Shown here in pieces: positions 6,209 to 10,278 of a stretch of 10,278 bases of DNA. This DNA is from Pseudopedobacter sp043763845 (GTDB taxonomy: Bacteria; Bacteroidota; Bacteroidia; Sphingobacteriales; Sphingobacteriaceae), in contig JAYULE010000129.1 of assembly GCA_043763845.1 (NCBI GenBank), positions 1-10,278 on the forward strand, given 5' to 3'. Numbering within the stretch: the first letter of the stretch is position 1; each line of letters begins with the position of its first letter. Below the pieces are notes generated by a model. It saw only the letters and a program-made list of their open reading frames with translations. It ran no database searches and had not been told where the DNA came from. Position numbers and translations under genes: made by a program.

Positions 6209-7903
6209 TTACCAAAATATAGTGTAGAGGGCTACAAGTATGCCTACTATAATTAATGCCCCAGCCGCAAAACCGCTATTTACTTTAAACATTTTACTAT
6301 CAACATCTAACCCTTTGGCTACAATACCGCGTTTATTATCCCATAAGCTTATAAAAATCATTACAATCACACATATTACAAATACAAAACCCATTCTGTC
6401 TAAAAACGGAATTTCATATAACGAGATACCATTTTCTTGATTTACTAAAGTTGAAAATCCAAATTGGCTTAACCATTCTAAATTTGCAAAACCTGGTAAG
6501 AATTTTAAAATTACCGAAAGTATGAACCCTCCAATTGTTGCAAACATAGCTGCGTTTGAACTTGTTTTTTTCCAAAAGAAACCTAAAATAAACATGGCAA
6601 AAATACCGGGACTTACAAAACCTGTATATTCTTGTATAAACTCAAATCCCCCTTTTTTATCAATACCTAAAAAAGGAGCAATTATAACCGCCAAAATCAT
6701 GGCCACAATCACAGTTATTTTCCCAACATTTACCAACGTTTTTTCGCTGGCAATAGGGTTTATTTTCTTTTTAAATATATCTAAGGTAAAAATGGTTGAT
6801 ATACTATTTACTTTACCAGCCAACGATGCCACAACAGCAGCAGTTAGTGCAGCAAACGATAGCCCTTTTAAACCAGCTGGCAATAAATTTAGTAACACTG
6901 GGTACGATTTGTCGGGATTTAAAACACCATCTGGGCCTAGCATTTCGGTTTGAAAACCGCCCTTTAAGTAAATTACGTATGCTGCAATACCAGGTAATAC
7001 CACAATAACTGGCATTAATAATTTCAAAAATGCCGCAAATAAAATACCACTACGGGCTGTTTTTAAATCGGCACCTAGGGCTCTTTGTGTTATGTATTGG
7101 TTACAACCCCAATAATTTAAATTAACAATCCACATACCACCAAACAATACTGTTAAACCGGGTAAACTTGGGAAATTAGAATTTTTTTGATCAAAAATCA
7201 TATGAAAATGGTCGTTAGATTCCGACATCATATAATTAAATCCATCAACCACGCCATGTTGGTTATTTAATTCGGCTACCCTATCTAATGCCAAATAAGT
7301 TGTTACCAAACCGCCAAAAATTAAAAAAACTACCTGTATAACATCGGTATAACCAATAACTTTCATACCTCCTAATGCAATAATTACTGCAAAAAATGCT
7401 AGTGAATACATACATAAATTAATATCTAAGCCCGATATACCATTAATAGCTAATGCACCTAAATAAAGTATAGATGTTAAGTTTACTATTACGTACAGTA
7501 ATAACCAAAAAACCGCCATTATCATAGCTACATTACCATTGTAACGCTGACTTAAAAATTGTGGCATGGTATAAATTTTATTCTTTAAATACACAGGAAT
7601 AAAAAATACGGCTACAATAATTAATGTTGCAGCAGCCATCCATTCGTAAGTGGCAATTGCTAAACCCATTTTAAAACCATTGCCCGACATGGCAATAAAT
7701 TGCTCGGATGATATGTTAGAAGCAATTAGTGATGTGCCTATTGCCCACCAAGTTAGCGAGCCTTCGGCCAAAAAATAATCCTTAGAGTCGGCAGTTTTTG
7801 TTCTTTTTCTTCTATAAATCCATATACCGTATGTTGCTACGATAATAAAATAGACTAAAAAAACGATATAATCTTTTACATCAAGGGTATGCGGTGTTTC
7901 CAT
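6209..7903 (-). CDS. Sodium/sugar symporter of the SSS family (vSGLT-like)
   Basis: A 564-residue, multi-helix (about 14) inner-membrane transporter of the sodium:solute symporter family, slightly longer than Vibrio vSGLT (about 540). The sugar-pocket residues known from the vSGLT structure have counterparts here: N63 and Q68 in ASNISSEQF, E87 in YEW, N261 and the inner-gate Y264 in NLNYWGCNQY, K294 in FLKLL, and Q424 in FIQEYTGF. Galactose/glucose-type Na+ symport is therefore likely. For the Na+ site, the helix 8 segment ALTAAVVASLAG aligns so that one of the two adjacent vSGLT serines (S364) is alanine (A359), while the other (S365) is kept as S360. The gene has its own promoter and terminator and so looks like a single-gene transcript. 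No sugar-catabolism gene is adjacent, so the real substrate is open. Confidence 0.92.
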   Translation of the reverse strand: METPHTLDVKDYIVFLVYFIIVATYGIWIYRRKRTKTADSKDYFLAEGSLTWWAIGTSLIASNISSEQFIAMSGNGFKMGLAIATYEWMAAATLIIVAVFFIPVYLKNKIYTMPQFLSQRYNGNVAMIMAVFWLLLYVIVNLTSILYLGALAINGISGLDINLCMYSLAFFAVIIALGGMKVIGYTDVIQVVFLIFGGLVTTYLALDRVAELNNQHGVVDGFNYMMSESNDHFHMIFDQKNSNFPSLPGLTVLFGGMWIVNLNYWGCNQYITQRALGADLKTARSGILFAAFLKLLMPVIVVLPGIAAYVIYLKGGFQTEMLGPDGVLNPDKSYPVLLNLLPAGLKGLSFAALTAAVVASLAGKVNSISTIFTLDIFKKKINPIASEKTLVNVGKITVIVAMILAVIIAPFLGIDKKGGFEFIQEYTGFVSPGIFAMFILGFFWKKTSSNAAMFATIGGFILSVILKFLPGFANLEWLSQFGFSTLVNQENGISLYEIPFLDRMGFVFVICVIVMIFISLWDNKRGIVAKGLDVDSKMFKVNSGFAAGALIIVGILVALYTIFW

Positions 7904-7935
7904 ATTTTATATAATTGGTTTAATTTTAGGTTAGG

Positions 7936-7964
7936 CAAATATAATTTTAATTGGTTAATCACAA
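7936..7964 (-). promoter_or_regulatory. Bacteroidota-type promoter for the symporter gene
   Basis: On the - strand, TTG (7962-7964) is followed after 18 bases by TATATTTG (7936-7943), matching the -33 TTG and -7 TAnnTTTG elements of the Bacteroidota housekeeping sigma factor with acceptable spacing. Transcription would start near 7929, giving a leader of about 25 bases before the ATG at 7903. It lies past the metK terminator, so the symporter is probably transcribed separately. Confidence 0.65.
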
Positions 7965-8014
7965 AATTTATTGTTTGCAAGGGTTTAATTAATTTTAAAA
8001 TTTGTTTCAAAATA

Positions 8015-8056
8015 AAAACGCCATTTATCAACAATATAGTTTATAAATGGCGTTTT
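8015..8056 (-). terminator. Intrinsic terminator of metK
   Basis: AAAACGCCATTTAT (8015-8028) and ATAAATGGCGTTTT (8043-8056) form a perfect 14-base inverted repeat with a 14-base loop, starting 16 bases after the metK stop. On the - strand the stem ends in a T-run, as in a Rho-independent terminator. It separates metK from the symporter promoter. The rest of the gap between the two genes (7904-8072) shows nothing else. Confidence 0.88.
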
Positions 8057-8072
8057 AGAATAATTTTAAATT

Positions 8073-9326
8073 TTACAAACCAAATTCGGCTTTTACTTTA
8101 TCTACAAAATCTAATTTTTCCCAAGTAAATAATTCAAGTTCAAGAGTTTTAGTTTCCCCATTTGCACCGTAAAAAGTTTTAGTTACCGTTTCGTTTTTAC
8201 GTCCCATGTGGCCATAAGCTGCGGTTTCGCTATAAATTGGGTTACGTAATTTTAAGCGTTGCTCTATAAAATAAGGGCGCATATCAAAAATGGCTTCTAC
8301 TTTTTTGGCAATTTCGCCATCGGTAAGGTTAATTTTAGATGTGCCGTTGGTGGTAATAAAAATACCACAAGGTTTAGCTACGCCAATTGCGTACGATACT
8401 TGTACCAAAACTTCGGAAGCAATACCTGCTGCAACTAAATTTTTAGCTATGTGGCGGGTTGCATACGCTGCGGATCTATCAACTTTCGATGGGTCTTTAC
8501 CCGAAAATGCCCCACCTCCGTGTGCGCCTTTTCCACCGTAGGTATCTACAATAATTTTACGGCCTGTTAAACCGGTATCACCATGTGGCCCACCAATAAC
8601 AAATTTACCTGTTGGGTTTATATGGTAAATAATTGCATCGGTAAATAGTTTTTGCAACTCGGGTTTTAACAAACCTTTAACACGAGGTATTAAAATCGAA
8701 ATTAAATCGGATTTTATTTTTGCTAACATAGTTTCGTCTTCATCAAAATCATCGTGTTGGGTTGATATTACTATGCTATCAATTCTAATTGGCTGGTGAT
8801 CATCGCTATACTCAATAGTTACTTGCGATTTTGCATCGGGACGTAAATACGTAATTTCGCTATTTTCTCGGCGTAAAGCCGCCAATTCTATTAATAATTT
8901 ATGCGCAATATCTAAAGCTAAAGGCATATAATTATCGGTTTCGTTGGTTGCGTAACCAAACATCATACCTTGGTCTCCAGCTCCTTGCTCTTCGGGGTTG
9001 CTACGGTCTACACCTTGGTTAATATCTTCCGATTGATCGTGTATTGCCGAAAGTATGCCGCAAGAATTGGCTTCAAACATATACTCTGATTTGGTGTAAC
9101 CAATTTTTTTAATTACATCGCGAGTAATTTTTTGCACATCTAAGTAGATTTTAGATTTTACCTCGCCAGCCAAAACAACTTGGCCTGTGGTTACTAATGT
9201 TTCGCAGGCAACCTTAGAGTCTTTATCAAAAGCTAAAAAGTTATCAATTAATGCGTCCGAAATTTGGTCGGCAATTTTATCGGGATGACCTTCCGATACA
9301 GATTCTGAAGTGAATAAATAAGGCAT
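8073..9326 (-). CDS. metK: S-adenosylmethionine synthetase
   Basis: MetK makes S-adenosylmethionine from ATP and methionine, releasing phosphate and diphosphate; it works in the cytosol as a homotetramer. At 417 residues it is full length for Bacteroidota. Signature motifs: SESVSEGHPDK (7-17) with H14, D16 and K17 for ATP and metal binding; the hexapeptide GAGDQG (115-120); and the phosphate-binding loop GGGAFSGKD (270-278) followed by K281 and D283-R284. The late segment AYGHMGR is also typical. The start ATG at 9326 gives MPYLFTSESV, the usual N-terminus. The roughly 130-base leader upstream holds a SAM-II type aptamer and a candidate promoter, so synthesis should fall when SAM is plentiful. 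A strong terminator ends the transcript, making metK a single-gene unit. Confidence 0.98.
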   Translation of the reverse strand: MPYLFTSESVSEGHPDKIADQISDALIDNFLAFDKDSKVACETLVTTGQVVLAGEVKSKIYLDVQKITRDVIKKIGYTKSEYMFEANSCGILSAIHDQSEDINQGVDRSNPEEQGAGDQGMMFGYATNETDNYMPLALDIAHKLLIELAALRRENSEITYLRPDAKSQVTIEYSDDHQPIRIDSIVISTQHDDFDEDETMLAKIKSDLISILIPRVKGLLKPELQKLFTDAIIYHINPTGKFVIGGPHGDTGLTGRKIIVDTYGGKGAHGGGAFSGKDPSKVDRSAAYATRHIAKNLVAAGIASEVLVQVSYAIGVAKPCGIFITTNGTSKINLTDGEIAKKVEAIFDMRPYFIEQRLKLRNPIYSETAAYGHMGRKNETVTKTFYGANGETKTLELELFTWEKLDFVDKVKAEFGL

Positions 9327-9376
9327 ATTTTGTTAATTTTATTTTAAAAACCTGTGAATAATAAAACGATTGCGGT

Positions 9377-9412
9377 TTAAAAAAGCAGAGAGCAGTGTTG
9401 CGGCTTTAGCAT
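9377..9412 (-). other. Possible 11-codon leader ORF overlapping the SAM-II aptamer
   Basis: On the - strand an ATG at 9412 opens a short frame coding MLKPQHCSLLF and ending in TAA at 9377-9379. The ATG follows a run of eight A residues, a context favoured for translation starts in Bacteroidota, and its G falls in the 3' strand of the aptamer. It contains no further Met codon, so it is not a classical methionine-starvation leader. It may simply be a chance ORF. Confidence 0.2.
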
Positions 9413-9453
9413 TTTTTTTAACGTGGTTGCAATCAACTCAAATCAATCCACTT
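9395..9453 (-). promoter_or_regulatory. SAM-II riboswitch aptamer in the metK leader
   Basis: The - strand shows the SAM-II layout: stem P1 GTGG (9451-9448) with CCAC (9426-9423); a loop with the conserved TTGATTTGAG and ATTGCAA; an A-rich linker; then TGCTAAAG (9411-9404), close to the conserved GCTAAA of the SAM-binding core. Pseudoknot pairing is possible between loop GTTG (9437-9434) and CAAC (9400-9397), and between GCA (9430-9428) and TGC (9411-9409). SAM-II riboswitches are known from Alphaproteobacteria and Bacteroidota, mostly before methionine/SAM genes. It begins a few bases after the predicted transcription start. The aptamer ends about 70 bases before the ATG, and I see no clear terminator or sequestered start site, so the expression platform is undefined. 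Confidence 0.82.
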
Positions 9454-9462
9454 TTAATGCAA

Positions 9463-9470
9463 CAAATATA
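9463..9470 (-). promoter_or_regulatory. Candidate -7 box (TATATTTG) of the metK promoter
   Basis: TATATTTG on the - strand matches TAnnTTTG exactly and would start transcription near 9456, about five bases before the aptamer's first stem. That placement supports both calls. No TTG -33 element is visible at the expected distance. Confidence 0.55.
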
Positions 9471-9505
9471 TAAATAACATTTTTATTTTATCGAAAAATT
9501 AGAAT

Positions 9506-9512
9506 TACTTTG
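9506..9512 (+). promoter_or_regulatory. Weak candidate -7 box (TACTTTG) for the lipid kinase gene
   Basis: TACTTTG on the + strand is one base short of TAnnTTTG and lies 20 bases before the TTG start at 9533, which would leave only a very short leader. No -33 TTG is seen. It is listed because the gene diverges from metK and must have a promoter in this gap. Confidence 0.25.
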
Positions 9513-9532
9513 TAAACTATTAAAAACCTAAT

Positions 9533-10278
9533 TTGAAAAAGAAAATAGTATTTATTATAAACCCAATTTCGGGGGGTAAAAGCAAAATTTTTATACCTGC
9601 TTTAATTGATAAATATTTAAATCATAATAAGTTTGATGCTAATATTGTTTTTAGCGAAAGAGTTGGACATGCATTTATATTAGCTAAAGAAGCCTTGGCG
9701 CAAAATGCCGATGTGGTTACATCAGTAGGTGGCGATGGTACCATAAACGAGGTTGCAGCGGCAATGGTTTTTAGTGGTAAAATAATGGGGATTGTACCCT
9801 GTGGATCGGGTAACGGTTTAGCCCGTACTTTAAAAATACCTTTAAATCATATTAAAGCTATTGAGCATATAAATAAGTTAGAAACTGTATTAATAGATAG
9901 CGGAGTTTTAAACGATAAAAAGTTTTTTAATATGGCAGGCTTAGGGTTTGATGCCCATATAAGTGCCCTATTTGCTAAAGATAAAACCCGAGGATTAAAA
10001 GGTTACGTAAAATCAACTTTTACCCAAATTACAAAATATAAACCCGAAAATTACCAGCTAGAAATTGATGGTAAAATTATTGAACAACAGGCTTTTATGC
10101 TTAGTATTGCCAACTCATCGCAATATGGTAACAATGTACATATATCGCCAACTGCATTGGTAAACGATGGTTTATTAGATATTTGTTTGGTAAAAAGTTT
10201 CCCTTTATATAGTTTTCCTAATTTGGGCTTGCGTATGTTATTAAAAACTATACAACACTCTAATTATGTAACCATTAT
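9533..10278 (+). CDS. Diacylglycerol-kinase-family lipid kinase (YegS/BmrU/LCB5-like), TTG start, 3' end outside window
   Basis: An open frame from TTG 9533 to the right edge codes about 248 residues and does not end in the window (family length is about 290-300). Motifs of the DAGK catalytic domain are complete: the N-terminal NPISGG (10-15), the nucleotide-binding GGDGTINEV (66-74), and CGSGNGLAR (90-98). Later NMAGLGFDAHIS matches the conserved start of the second domain, with ANSSQYGNN and LLDICLV following. Such enzymes phosphorylate diacylglycerol, sphingoid or related lipids using ATP at the membrane. The start must be TTG: an in-frame TAA lies at 9521-9523 with no ATG or GTG after it, and the first in-frame ATG is codon 78, past GGDGT. 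The true lipid substrate cannot be told from sequence. Confidence 0.93.
   Translation, partial: MKKKIVFIINPISGGKSKIFIPALIDKYLNHNKFDANIVFSERVGHAFILAKEALAQNADVVTSVGGDGTINEVAAAMVFSGKIMGIVPCGSGNGLARTLKIPLNHIKAIEHINKLETVLIDSGVLNDKKFFNMAGLGFDAHISALFAKDKTRGLKGYVKSTFTQITKYKPENYQLEIDGKIIEQQAFMLSIANSSQYGNNVHISPTALVNDGLLDICLVKSFPLYSFPNLGLRMLLKTIQHSNYVTI

Noticed and set aside
6240..7008. Several + strand open frames of 66-143 codons opposite the symporter gene
   Set aside because: They are shadows of the strongly supported - strand transporter, whose residues match vSGLT throughout; the + strand products look like no family.
7904..8128. A 79-codon + strand frame across the metK-symporter gap
   Set aside because: It runs through the metK terminator and the symporter promoter and into the 3' end of metK; low-complexity product with no motif.
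8290..8541. An 83-codon + strand frame opposite metK
   Set aside because: It is antisense to the conserved MetK catalytic region and has no start context or family signal.

Overview
The window looks like a chromosomal segment of an A+T-rich member of the Bacteroidota, probably the Sphingobacteriales (placement is inference). The evidence is the TAnnTTTG-type promoter boxes, the near absence of Shine-Dalgarno sites, FKBP-type lipoproteins with LSSC/ILSC lipoboxes, a vSGLT-like sodium/sugar symporter, a SAM-II type riboswitch before metK, and a carotenoid operon with cruF and crtW homologues. Nothing suggests a plasmid, a phage, a CRISPR array or an intact mobile element.

Left third (1-3527, + strand): a compact operon. 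It starts with the tail of a membrane glycosyltransferase, overlaps a CruF-type carotenoid 1',2'-hydratase, and continues with IspH (last step of the MEP isoprenoid pathway), a CrtW-type carotenoid 4-ketolase and ferrochelatase HemH. IspH supplies C5 isoprenoid units, CruF hydrates the open psi end of a carotene, CrtW adds a keto group to the cyclised end, and the glycosyltransferase may add a sugar. The predicted product is a monocyclic ketocarotenoid of the flexixanthin/ketomyxol kind. HemH adds haem synthesis to the same transcript and carries an internal cysteine cluster typical of [2Fe-2S] ferrochelatases.

Middle (3541-6011, - strand): a secreted protein of unknown function converges on hemH. 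Upstream of it are a 178-base gap with two small hairpins and a pair of tandem FKBP-type peptidyl-prolyl isomerase lipoproteins. The pair hold three FKBP modules, one of which has lost its catalytic residues. Their leader has a candidate promoter and a G+C palindrome.

Right third (6154-9480, - strand): a sodium/sugar symporter with its own promoter and terminator, then metK (S-adenosylmethionine synthetase) with a strong terminator. The metK leader carries a SAM-II aptamer right after a candidate promoter, which implies feedback control by the enzyme's product. Transcribed divergently from metK, and running off the right edge, is a diacylglycerol-kinase-family lipid kinase that starts with TTG (9533 onward).

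The pathways are ordinary Bacteroidota housekeeping and pigment functions. The less usual points are the SAM-II leader with a possible leader peptide, the cysteine-cluster ferrochelatase inside a carotenoid operon, the degenerate FKBP module, and an unexplained structured stretch at about 4565-4640. I see no clear case for a wholly new system.
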